Assembly (NCBI GenBank): GCA_021161625.1
Contig: JAGHAG010000012.1
Span: 1-13,547, forward strand
Length of the DNA: 13,547 nt
Direction: 5' to 3'
Source of the DNA: Elusimicrobiota bacterium
GTDB taxonomy: Bacteria > CG03
Shown in pieces: positions 1-7,106 of the stretch. A model generated the notes under the pieces. That model was not told the origin of the DNA. It worked only from the letters and a program-made list of their open reading frames with translations, and ran no database searches. The first letter of the stretch is position 1, and every line of letters starts with the position of its first letter. The position numbers were made by a program, and so were the translations under genes.

Positions 1-3
1 ACT

Positions 4-107
4 TTCTTGTCTCCATATCTCCATATCACTTTATCACTTTGTCACTTAGTCACCCTGTCACCTTACTTTCTTGTCTCCATATCACTTTGTTACCTTGTCA
101 CTTTTTC
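4..107. repeat. Degenerate 8-bp tandem array, 13 units in phase
   Basis: On the plus strand the sequence from 4 to 107 divides without slippage into 13 octamers. Most end in TC, with consensus near ACYTWGTC; examples are ACTTTGTC, ACTTAGTC and ACCTTGTC. A second octamer type, TCCATATC, occurs at 12-19, 20-27 and 76-83, and TTCTTGTC occurs at 4-11 and 68-75. A 19-bp segment is repeated exactly at 1-19 and 65-83, which suggests growth by duplication of multi-unit blocks. The array lies just downstream of the archease stop codon and touches the window edge, so it may be longer. A related short array sits at 3122-3161. Its function is unknown. Confidence 0.85.
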
Positions 108-113
108 TGTTGT

Positions 114-518
114 TTATACATCAAAAAAGATTGTGGCTTTAAAAAGAAAGTTTTTTTCTACTTTCAGATTGTAAAATGTTGCTGATTTTATTTCGTGAAT
201 GTTTGAAAAATTTTTAATTTTTGAAAAAAGAATTTCTGAAAAAAGTTTTTTTCCCTGAATTTTAATAGATTTTATTTTTTCAGGGTACAAACTCTTAAAA
301 TAAAAAAGAAAAATCAGCTCATTTAAGAATGAAACAAGAATTTCTTCTGTGGATTGTCCTTTAATTTCAAGTTTTTTCTTTTTTGGATTTGTTTTTTCCC
401 TTGAAACTTTGCCAACCAGAATTAAAAATCCTTTTACAGAATCTTTAAAAAGCCCCTCAAGGGTTTTTGAAGACACAAAAATTCCCAGATCAGAAGTGTG
501 GGGTATTTGTTTAACCAA
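114..518 (-). CDS. Archease family protein
   Basis: This 134-residue protein matches the small archease family, known as an activator of the RtcB-type RNA 3'-phosphate ligase and of tRNA/RNA repair in archaea, animals and some bacteria. Visible hallmarks are the N-terminal HTSDLG segment (residues 7-12, with the usual acidic residue Asp10), a central helix with STEEILVSFLNEL (56-68), the EIKSATFYNL strand (109-118), and a C-terminal FFDV ending in the usual aspartate. The length is normal for the family. The start is a TTG codon at 518-516, eight bases inside the end of gyrA, with a modest AGAAG upstream, so it is probably translationally coupled to gyrA. No rtcB is in the window. The family call is fairly secure; the role in this organism is inferred. 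Confidence 0.8.
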   Translation of the reverse strand: MVKQIPHTSDLGIFVSSKTLEGLFKDSVKGFLILVGKVSREKTNPKKKKLEIKGQSTEEILVSFLNELIFLFYFKSLYPEKIKSIKIQGKKLFSEILFSKIKNFSNIHEIKSATFYNLKVEKNFLFKATIFFDV

Positions 519-2997
519 TTTCTTCTGAAACTATTTTTCCAACTGATGCAACTCTATCGCCTTCGTCAAGCCGTATGAGCCGAACTCCTGAGGTTGCCCT
601 CCCTGTCTTTCTTATTTGAGAAACTTTCTGCCTTATCATAATTCCTTTTGCTGTAAGAACCATTATTTCATCTGTTTCCTTACAGCATCGGAGTGCAACA
701 ACTTCTCCTGTTTTTTGTGTGATTTTCATGTTTATGATACCCTTTCCACCACGATTCTGCCTTCTGTATGCAGAAATATCTGTTCTTTTTCCAAAACCTT
801 TTTCTGAAACAACCAGAAGCGTATCTTGAGATTTTTCATCCATCACAACCATACCCACAACTCTGTCAGTTGGTGCAAGTTTTATACCCCTGACACCTCT
901 TGCAGAACGACCCACTGTGCGAACGGTTTTCTCTGAAAACCTGATTGCCTTTCCCTTCTGCGTTGCAATGATTATTTCAGAATTTCCAGAGGAACTTAAA
1001 ACACCAACAAGTTTGTCTCCCTCAGAAAGTTTTATTGCAACAATTCCTGATGACCTCGGTCTTGAATACTCACTGGCAGGTGTTCTTTTCACAAAGCCCT
1101 TTTCTGAAATCATTATAAGATTTCCACAGGCATCCTCAAGATTTCTTATGTGAAAAAAGGAATTTACCTTCTCACCTGGTGCCTTGAAATTTAAAAAGTT
1201 TACAATTGGTTTTCCGCGTGAAGTTCGGGTCCCTTCAGGAATTTTCCACACCTTCAACCAGTAAACCCTTCCAAGATTTGTGAAAACAAGAAATGTTGAC
1301 AGATTCCTTGTTATAAAAAGATGTTCAAGATAATCGTCTTCCTTTGTTTTCATTGAAATAACACCTTTCCCTCCGCGTCCCTGGGTTCTCCATGTGTTTA
1401 AGGGAACTCTCTTGATATAACCCTGATGTGTTACTGCAACAACAACATCTGCATCTTCAATGAGGTCTTCTTCAGTAAAAGTTGTCTCTTCATCTGTGAT
1501 TTCGGTCTTTCTTTCATCTCCATATTTTTTCTTTACTTCAAGAAGATCCTCTTTTACAATTTTCAAAACTTCCGAAGGGTCTGCTAAAATGTGCTTAAGT
1601 TTTTTGATGAGTTTTATTTTCTCCTTGTATTCTTCCTCAATTTTAATTCTTTCAAGACCTGTCAGTTGCTGCAGGCGCATTTCAAGAATTGCCTGTGCTT
1701 GCCTTTCTGTCATTTTGAAATTCTTGATGAGTTGCTCTTTTGCTATCTGCGGCGTCTTTGACTTTTTTATAATTGCAATAACTTTATCCAGGTTTTCAAG
1801 GGCTATTCTTAAACCTTCTAAGACATGCGCTCTTTCTTCTGCTTTTTTAAGTTCGAATTTCGTTCTTCTTGTTATTACATCAACCCTGTGGTCCAGATAG
1901 TAACCAAGCATCTCTCTTAAACTCAAAACTCTTGGCACATTGTTGTGAAGAGCAAGCAGGATTATTCCATAATTGGTTGAAAGAGATGTGTGTTTGTAAA
2001 GTTGATTTAAAACAATACCAGCCACCGCATCCTTTGAAATCTCTATAACAACTCTTATGCCTTCTTTGTCTGACTCATCTCTTATGTTTGAAATTCCTGT
2101 TATCTTTTTATCCCTTACAAGATTTGCAATTGTTTCAATAAGGGCTGCCTTGTTTACCTGATAGGGAAGTTCTGTTACAACAATAACTTCCCTTCCACCT
2201 TTGAGTTCCTGTATTTCTGCCTTTGCCTTTATTTTTATTGAACCTCTTCCTGTTTTGTATGCTTTGTAAATTCCTTCCCTGTTTGTTATGATTGCCCCTG
2301 TTGGAAAATCAGGACCTTTTACAATTTTAAAAAGTTTTTTGTCAGAAATTTCAGGTTCATCAATTAAAGCAACAAGAGCATCTACAATTTCTGAAAGATT
2401 GTGAGGGGGAATGTTTGTTGCCATTCCAACAGCAATACCTGAAGAACCATTTATGAGAAGATTTGGTATGTTTGCGGGAAGAACAACCGGCTCTTTTAAA
2501 CTTCCATCAAAATTATCCATAAAATCAACGGTGTCTTTTTCAATATCTTTAAGCATTTCATCCGAGATTTTCTTAAGGCGTGCTTCAACATATCTCATTG
2601 CAGCAGGCGGGTCCCCATCAACAGAACCCACATTTCCCTGTCCTTCTATAAGAGGATACCTCAGGGAGAAATCCTGAGCCATTCTTATAAGAGCATCATA
2701 AACAGCAGCATCTCCATGAGGATGGTATTTACCCAAGCACTCTCCAACAATTCTTGCTGCTTTTTTAAAGGGTTTGTTGTGAAAAAGGGAAAGTTCCTTC
2801 ATTGAATAGAGAATTCTTCTGTGAACAGGTTTAAGACCATCCCTGACATCTGGAAGCGCCCTTCCCACAATAACGCTCATTGAATAGTCAATGTATGAAG
2901 AAACCATCTCATCTTCAATGTTGCGTTCAATTATTTTAGAAATGTCCTGCTTCTGTGTTCCTATAATCTCATGCTTTTCTTCCTTTTTCTTTTTCAT
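511..2997 (-). CDS. gyrA: DNA gyrase subunit A
   Basis: This is the 828-residue breakage-reunion subunit of type IIA DNA gyrase, which introduces negative supercoils with GyrB. The N-terminal domain carries DYSMSVIVGRALPDVRDGLKPVHRR (37-61), the quinolone-determining segment KYHPHGDAAVYD (90-101) and AAMRY with the DNA-linking Tyr136. The C-terminal beta-pinwheel (about 510-820) has repeated blades and a GyrA-box QGRGGKG at 539-545. A second box-like QNRGGKG lies at 747-753. The box supports gyrase rather than topoisomerase IV. The ATG start gives about 30 residues before the conserved MVSSYIDYSM core; only weak purine-rich sequence precedes it. Ala97 occupies the position equivalent to E. 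coli Ser83. gyrA follows gyrB after a 200-bp repeat-filled gap and overlaps the archease start by 8 bp. Confidence 0.97.
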   Translation of the reverse strand: MKKKKEEKHEIIGTQKQDISKIIERNIEDEMVSSYIDYSMSVIVGRALPDVRDGLKPVHRRILYSMKELSLFHNKPFKKAARIVGECLGKYHPHGDAAVYDALIRMAQDFSLRYPLIEGQGNVGSVDGDPPAAMRYVEARLKKISDEMLKDIEKDTVDFMDNFDGSLKEPVVLPANIPNLLINGSSGIAVGMATNIPPHNLSEIVDALVALIDEPEISDKKLFKIVKGPDFPTGAIITNREGIYKAYKTGRGSIKIKAKAEIQELKGGREVIVVTELPYQVNKAALIETIANLVRDKKITGISNIRDESDKEGIRVVIEISKDAVAGIVLNQLYKHTSLSTNYGIILLALHNNVPRVLSLREMLGYYLDHRVDVITRRTKFELKKAEERAHVLEGLRIALENLDKVIAIIKKSKTPQIAKEQLIKNFKMTERQAQAILEMRLQQLTGLERIKIEEEYKEKIKLIKKLKHILADPSEVLKIVKEDLLEVKKKYGDERKTEITDEETTFTEEDLIEDADVVVAVTHQGYIKRVPLNTWRTQGRGGKGVISMKTKEDDYLEHLFITRNLSTFLVFTNLGRVYWLKVWKIPEGTRTSRGKPIVNFLNFKAPGEKVNSFFHIRNLEDACGNLIMISEKGFVKRTPASEYSRPRSSGIVAIKLSEGDKLVGVLSSSGNSEIIIATQKGKAIRFSEKTVRTVGRSARGVRGIKLAPTDRVVGMVVMDEKSQDTLLVVSEKGFGKRTDISAYRRQNRGGKGIINMKITQKTGEVVALRCCKETDEIMVLTAKGIMIRQKVSQIRKTGRATSGVRLIRLDEGDRVASVGKIVSEEIG

Positions 2998-3028
2998 TTC
3001 TCTCTATCCTCTACATTTTCATCCGTAA

Positions 3029-3078
3029 ATCCCCCCTCTCAATCTCCCCCCTTTAAGGGGGGAGAAACAGTAGGGGAT
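3029..3078. repeat. G/C-rich palindromic repeat element
   Basis: In the gyrB-gyrA gap, an inner perfect inverted repeat TCTCCCCCC (3043-3051) / GGGGGGAGA (3057-3065) is separated by TTTAA. It is bracketed by a shorter outer pair, ATCCCC (3029-3034) and GGGGAT (3073-3078). Long C and G runs are conspicuous in this AT-rich DNA and resemble REP- or MITE-like dispersed palindromes. Read in the direction of gyrB/gyrA transcription there is no T-run after the stem, so a standard intrinsic terminator is not supported. Confidence 0.7.
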
Positions 3079-3082
3079 ATCT

Positions 3083-3117
3083 TCATTCTGTCCTCTATCC
3101 TCTTTCCACTTTCCTCT
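3083..3117. repeat. 7-bp tandem array in gyrB-gyrA gap
   Basis: Consecutive heptamers GTCCTCT (3090-3096), ATCCTCT (3097-3103), TTCCACT (3104-3110) and TTCCTCT (3111-3117) follow a weaker unit TCATTCT (3083-3089). On the coding strand this reads as AGAGGAN repeats. An isolated ATCCTCT lies at 3006-3012, on the other side of the G/C palindrome, close to the gyrA start. Its role is unknown; as purine-rich leader sequence it might incidentally supply GAGG ribosome-binding motifs. Confidence 0.7.
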
Positions 3118-3121
3118 TTTT

Positions 3122-3161
3122 TCTTTATCACCTTGTCACTTAGTCACTTCGTCACCGTTTT
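3122..3161. repeat. Short 8-bp tandem array, second locus
   Basis: Octamers TCTTTATC, ACCTTGTC, ACTTAGTC, ACTTCGTC and a decaying ACCGTTTT follow one another in the same 8-bp phase and consensus as the array at 4-107. The stretch GTCACTTAGTCAC (3135-3147) is identical to 41-53. This shows a dispersed repeat family with at least two intergenic copies within about 3 kb. Confidence 0.8.
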
Positions 3162-3197
3162 GGCAAAGCAATCTTTGCAACTACAATTTTTCATTTT

Positions 3198-5534
3198 TTA
3201 AATATCAAGATTTCTCACCTGAAGGGCATGCTCTCTTATAAAATTTCTTCTGGGTTCAACTTCACCACCCATAAGCGTTGTAAAAATTTTCTCCGCTTCA
3301 ACAAAATCTTCAAGTTTCACGGAAATCAAATGCCTTGTTTCAGGATTCATTGTTGTCTCCCACAATTGATCCGGATTCATTTCACCAAGACCTTTGTACC
3401 TCTGAATTGTCAGATATGACTTTGCAATACTCTGAAATCCTGAAACAACCTCGTCAAAGTTAAAACACTCCACAAAATCCTTCTTTCCTTTAATTGTAAC
3501 AGGTTTTTTAAATTCAAGGTCAAATTTAAGAGAAACTTTATCCACTTCTTTCAATTCTTTTGCAATTGCAGAAATTTCAGGAAGTTTTATTATTTTAATG
3601 TCCTTGCCGTTTTCAATATTCTTTTTTTGTTTTTCAATGAAATTTAAAACCTCCTCCTCAGTATAAAAAATGTTATTCTCATGCCTTGCAATTGGATATG
3701 GTTTTGATGAAAGAAATCCCATTATTTCGTTTGCGGTAAGTCCTTTTACCTTCAGTTTTCCGAGGTAATTGCTTATTTTTACAACTTTTTCAAGAAAACT
3801 TTTGTTATTTTTCTTCTGAATGACTTTTCCGTTAATTTCAATGTCAACATCACCTGCAAGTTCCTTAATCAGAAAGTTGTTCAATTCCTCATCGGACAAA
3901 AGATATCTTTTAAAATCCCCCTTTTTTATAAGATAAAGTGGTGGCTGGGCAATGAAAACATTTCCATTTTCAATGAGTGGTTTAAAGTGTCTGTAAAAAA
4001 GTGTAAGTATCAGGGTTCTTATGTGTGCTCCATCCACATCTGCATCTGTCATAATTATTATTTTTTCATACCTAAGTTTTTCCAGATTAAATTCCTCATC
4101 AACCCCTGTTCCAAGAGCAGTTATGATGGTTCTAATTTCATCATTTGAAAGAACTTTTGTAAGACGCGCTTTTTCAACATTTAAAATTTTTCCTTTTAAT
4201 GGCAGAATTGCCTGAAACCTTCTGTCCCTCCCGCTTTTTGCACTTCCACCCGCAGAATCACCTTCCACAAGAAAAAGCTCGCAGTATTTTGGATCTCTAA
4301 GACTGCAATCCGCAAGTTTTCCAGGAAGAGAGGAAATTTCAAGTGCTGACTTTCTTCTGGTAAGCTCTCTCGCCTTTCTTGCTGCTTCCCTTGCCTGATT
4401 TGCAACAACAATTTTTTGAATTATTGTCTGGGCTATCTGTGGATTTTCTTCCAGAAATGTTGTCATTCCCTCACCAACAATTCCTTCAACAATTCCCTTG
4501 ACTTCAGAATTTCCGAGACGGGTTTTTGTCTGGCCTTCAAACTGGGGCTCGGGTATTTTTGTGCTTATTACTGCTGTAAGTCCCTCTCTTACATCATCGC
4601 CTGAAAAAGAAATGTTTTTGTATTTGTCCTGAAGGTTCTTGTTTTTATAATCATTGAAAACACGAGTGAGGGCTGACTTAAAACCTGCAACATGGGTTCC
4701 ACCTTCAATTGTGTTTATGTTGTTTACAAATGAAAGCAAAATTTCGCCATAGTCAGTTGTGTATTGCAGAGCAACCTCAACCTGAATATCCCCTTTTTCC
4801 CTTTTTATGTAAGCCGGTTCCTGATGAAGTGTTTCTTTACCTTCATTTATGAACTTTACAAAAGAAACAATACCTCCTTCATATTTAAAAGTATGTTCCT
4901 TGTCATTTTTTTCATCTATAATTGTGATTGTAACACCAGGATTTAAAAAGGCAAGTTCCCTCAATCTTTTTGAAAGAGCATCAAAATCAAATTTTGTGGT
5001 GTTAAAAATCTGACTGTCAGGATAAAAGGTTACCTTTGTTCCATGTAAGGTTGTTTTTCCTTTTGTTTTTAGAGAAGTGACTGCCTTTCCCCTTTCATAT
5101 TTCTGATGATATATTTTGCCATCTCTGTAAACCTCAACCTCAAGCCATTGAGATAAAGCATTTACAACACTTACCCCAACACCATGAAGCCCTCCTGAAA
5201 CCCTGTATGCCTTTTTGTCAAACTTACCACCAGCATGAAGGGTTGTCATAATAACCTCAACAGCAGGTTTTTTTTCTACAGGATGAATGTCAACAGGAAT
5301 GCCTCTGCCGTCGTCAACAACAGTTATTGAACCCTCTTCATGAAGAACCACTTCTATGTTGCTACAATAACCTGCAAGGACCTCATCAATTGAATTGTCA
5401 ACAACTTCATAAACAAGATGATGAAGCCCTGTTTTGTCTGTTGAGCCAATGTACATTGCAGGTCTTTTCCTTACACCCTCAAGACCACCCAGAACTTTTA
5501 TGTCTTTGGCAGTATATTTAGGTTCTTCGCCCAC
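3198..5534 (-). CDS. gyrB: DNA gyrase subunit B
   Basis: This is the 778-residue ATPase/TOPRIM subunit of DNA gyrase. The GHKL ATPase shows EVVDNSIDE (43-51), DDGRGIP (74-80) and GGLHGVGVSVVNA (114-126). The TOPRIM domain has EGDSAGG (424-430) and the metal-binding DADVDG (497-502). The C-terminal tail has QRYKGLGEMNPDQLW (711-725). The protein exceeds the roughly 640-residue forms because about 150 residues (roughly 555-700) are inserted between TOPRIM and the tail, as in many Gram-negative GyrBs. The start codon is GTG (5534-5532), 17 bp inside the preceding dciA-like gene, with a GAGGT ribosome-binding site (5541-5545) six bases upstream. It belongs to the dnaN-dciA-gyrB run. Confidence 0.97.
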   Translation of the reverse strand: MGEEPKYTAKDIKVLGGLEGVRKRPAMYIGSTDKTGLHHLVYEVVDNSIDEVLAGYCSNIEVVLHEEGSITVVDDGRGIPVDIHPVEKKPAVEVIMTTLHAGGKFDKKAYRVSGGLHGVGVSVVNALSQWLEVEVYRDGKIYHQKYERGKAVTSLKTKGKTTLHGTKVTFYPDSQIFNTTKFDFDALSKRLRELAFLNPGVTITIIDEKNDKEHTFKYEGGIVSFVKFINEGKETLHQEPAYIKREKGDIQVEVALQYTTDYGEILLSFVNNINTIEGGTHVAGFKSALTRVFNDYKNKNLQDKYKNISFSGDDVREGLTAVISTKIPEPQFEGQTKTRLGNSEVKGIVEGIVGEGMTTFLEENPQIAQTIIQKIVVANQAREAARKARELTRRKSALEISSLPGKLADCSLRDPKYCELFLVEGDSAGGSAKSGRDRRFQAILPLKGKILNVEKARLTKVLSNDEIRTIITALGTGVDEEFNLEKLRYEKIIIMTDADVDGAHIRTLILTLFYRHFKPLIENGNVFIAQPPLYLIKKGDFKRYLLSDEELNNFLIKELAGDVDIEINGKVIQKKNNKSFLEKVVKISNYLGKLKVKGLTANEIMGFLSSKPYPIARHENNIFYTEEEVLNFIEKQKKNIENGKDIKIIKLPEISAIAKELKEVDKVSLKFDLEFKKPVTIKGKKDFVECFNFDEVVSGFQSIAKSYLTIQRYKGLGEMNPDQLWETTMNPETRHLISVKLEDFVEAEKIFTTLMGGEVEPRRNFIREHALQVRNLDI

Positions 5535-5796
5535 TTTTTAACCTCACTTTTATTTCTTTTACGAATTTCCTCCCGGGAAGCTTTGTATTCAGTTTCTTCA
5601 AGATTTGCCTTTGCTTCATTTCAATTTCTTTTTTGACAATTCCTGAATCAGTGAAAATAATAAGACGCCCTTTTGAAAATGCAAATTCATCCACAGGGTA
5701 TCTGTCCTTCAAATTTTCATTCCAGACATTGAAAACAAGATTTAATCTCTGGATATTCTCCTGAAAACTCTGACAAATCCGGGAAAGTTCTCTCAT
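5518..5796 (-). CDS. DciA-like (DUF721) protein
   Basis: This small protein of 92 residues fits the DUF721/DciA family. Visible features are a conserved tryptophan in FNVWNENL (Trp25), the strand GRLIIFTDSG (43-52) and a helix ending QILKKLNTKL (64-73), followed by a basic C-terminal strand EIKVRLKSGRR (81-91). DciA is known as the widespread bacterial replicative-helicase operator/loader that works with DnaB at the origin. Its place between dnaN and gyrB agrees with this, since DUF721 genes commonly sit in dnaA-dnaN-recF-gyrB clusters. It begins with an ATGA four-base overlap with the dnaN stop and overlaps gyrB by 17 bp, implying coupled translation. The similarity is read by eye, so the family is likely but not certain. 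Confidence 0.75.
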   Translation of the reverse strand: MRELSRICQSFQENIQRLNLVFNVWNENLKDRYPVDEFAFSKGRLIIFTDSGIVKKEIEMKQRQILKKLNTKLPGRKFVKEIKVRLKSGRRT

Positions 5797-6914
5797 GCTC
5801 TCATTGGCATTATAAGGGAGATAAAATTGGGTTCATCTGTTGCCTTTACAACAGTGGCTGAAAGAGAGTCAACCATTTCAATTACAACTTTAGATGAATC
5901 TATGTGCCTTAAAAGTTCACTCAAATACCCAGGATTAAAAGAAACATTTAAGGAACCACCTGCTGCTTGAACCTGTATGTCTTCTTCTGCTTCACCAAAA
6001 CCCGGGGAAGATGCTGAAACTGTAAGGGTGTTCTTCTTTATTTGAAATTTCACAGAAGATGTTTGTGAGGGCACCCCTGCCTGAAAGATGCTTGCTGTTC
6101 TCATAATGACCCCAAGAAGTTCCTCTCTTTCCACCTCAACTTTTACCTTCACACTTTTTGGAAATGCGCTTTTGTAATCAGGATAAGTTCCATCAACAAC
6201 CCTTGAACTTATCATTTTTCCATTTGAAGAAAAGAATATGGCATTGTCCTGAATAACAGTTTTTATTTCCTCTTTTTCCTCACAGAGGGCAAGAAATCTT
6301 TGTAAAACATTTATTCCTTTTATGGGTATGATGACAGATGTTTTCAAATTTTTAGGCGCTTTGATTTGTCTCTTGGACATTGAAAGCCGCTTTCCATCCG
6401 TTGCAACAACTGTAAGGTTTCCCTTTTCAACCTCAAAGTATTCAGAACACAACACATATCTTGTCTCTTCCCTTGAAGCAGCATACGCTGTTTCTTTGAT
6501 AAGTTGCAAGAGTTCCATGGCAGGCAGGGAAAATAGGTTTTCTGATTTTTTTGGAAATTCAGGAATCTGTGGATATTCGTCTATATTCCTTTTCGGGACA
6601 TTTGCATGAAATTTTTCACAGGTTATTTTTATTGTATCCCCCGCTTCTTCAATAATAATGTCTTTATCTTCCTGCGTCTTTGTAATTGCAAGGAGCAAAT
6701 CACCATGCACAAGCACCTTGCCCCCTGACTTAACATCTGCCTTGAATTTTACTTTTGTTGAGATTTCAAGGTCTGTTGCTGTAACAGTTACTTCCTTTCC
6801 CTCTGCTTCCAGAAGAAGAGAATTTAAATAGGGGAGCATTGTTTTTGGGCTTATTGCAGAGAGGGATGCCTGCAGGTTTTTTAAAAGAACATTCTTCTCA
6901 CAAATAAATTTCAT
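5793..6914 (-). CDS. dnaN: DNA polymerase III beta sliding clamp
   Basis: This 373-residue protein has the size and pattern of the bacterial ring-shaped processivity clamp, which tethers polymerase III to DNA and binds partners at a hydrophobic pocket. It starts MKFICEKNVLLKNLQ and shows the first-domain TVTATDLEIST (43-53). The middle domain has VVATDGKRLSMSKRQI, and the C-terminal domain ends LIMPMRA, the usual MPMR tail. The ATG at 6914 has the strongest ribosome-binding site in the window, AAGGAGG (6920-6926), five bases away. It is the first gene after the 192-bp box-bearing gap downstream of dnaA and shares an ATGA overlap with the dciA-like gene. A clear promoter was not found. Confidence 0.97.
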   Translation of the reverse strand: MKFICEKNVLLKNLQASLSAISPKTMLPYLNSLLLEAEGKEVTVTATDLEISTKVKFKADVKSGGKVLVHGDLLLAITKTQEDKDIIIEEAGDTIKITCEKFHANVPKRNIDEYPQIPEFPKKSENLFSLPAMELLQLIKETAYAASREETRYVLCSEYFEVEKGNLTVVATDGKRLSMSKRQIKAPKNLKTSVIIPIKGINVLQRFLALCEEKEEIKTVIQDNAIFFSSNGKMISSRVVDGTYPDYKSAFPKSVKVKVEVEREELLGVIMRTASIFQAGVPSQTSSVKFQIKKNTLTVSASSPGFGEAEEDIQVQAAGGSLNVSFNPGYLSELLRHIDSSKVVIEMVDSLSATVVKATDEPNFISLIMPMRA

Positions 6915-6919
6915 TACCT

Positions 6920-6926
6920 CCTCCTT
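6920..6926 (-). promoter_or_regulatory. Strong ribosome-binding site of dnaN
   Basis: The complement of CCTCCTT gives AAGGAGG, five bases before the dnaN ATG. It fixes that start and shows that this organism uses Shine-Dalgarno initiation, in contrast to the dnaA start. Confidence 0.85.
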
Positions 6927-7037
6927 TTTAATAATAAAAATTTATTATTATTCGTAATATGGATTGTTGATTTGTTGAAAATTTCGCCACAATTTCTGAA
7001 AACTCTTTTTTTATAAGCATTTTCGCACAATCATTAC

Positions 7038-7060
7038 TGTTAATAATATGTTGATAACTT
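7038..7060 (-). promoter_or_regulatory. Tandem DnaA-box pair, downstream module
   Basis: On the minus strand TTATCAACA and TTATTAACA are separated by two bases (TA). Each differs slightly from the canonical TTATCCACA. The 23-bp block 7038-7060 matches the reverse complement of 8574-8596 at 21 of 23 positions; only the two spacer bases differ. The module lies 50 bp past the dnaA stop codon. It is probably a DnaA-binding element of oriC. Confidence 0.7.
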
Positions 7061-7106
7061 TCACACATTTTCATCATTTTTAACAAAATTTTTTAAATAA
7101 AGCAAA

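Larger units (their letters stand above)
6915..7106. other. Candidate oriC part 2 (dnaA-dnaN gap)
   Basis: This 192-bp non-coding gap is very AT-rich and lies in the classical bacterial oriC position. It contains a tandem pair of DnaA-box-like 9-mers on the minus strand (7038-7057). Two weaker ones, TTTTCAACA (complement of 6973-6981) and AAATCAACA (complement of 6965-6973), lie nearby. Runs of A/T at 7080-7106 and an A/T-only inverted repeat at 6930-6949 could help unwinding. The origin function is inferred from position and boxes. Confidence 0.6.

Noticed and set aside
4..107. CRISPR array
   Set aside because: The units are only 8 bp, contiguous and degenerate; there are no conserved 25-37 bp repeats alternating with unique spacers, and no cas genes.
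1460..1900. Plus-strand ORF of 146 codons opposite gyrA
   Set aside because: It lies wholly antisense to the conserved gyrA coiled-coil and linker region; its Ser/Phe/Leu-rich composition is typical of a shadow frame.
3163..3178. Hairpin GCAAAG/CTTTGC after gyrB as an intrinsic terminator
   Set aside because: The stem is only six pairs and, in the direction of gyrB transcription, is followed by CCAAAACGG and not by a T-run.
2971..3201. Plus-strand ORF of 76 codons spanning the gyrB-gyrA gap
   Set aside because: It translates the palindrome and the period-7 and period-8 repeats, giving low-complexity Ser/Phe/Pro-rich sequence, and it overlaps the gyrA start. It has no family resemblance.
4196..4411. 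Minus-strand ORF of 71 codons inside gyrB
   Set aside because: It lies in another frame of the strongly conserved gyrB TOPRIM region, has no ribosome-binding site and no recognisable product.
6930..7037. Promoter for dnaN in the dnaA-dnaN gap
   Set aside because: Several TATA-like hexamers exist in this AT-rich stretch, but none has a convincing -35 at 16-18 bases; dnaN may be transcribed from the dnaA promoter.
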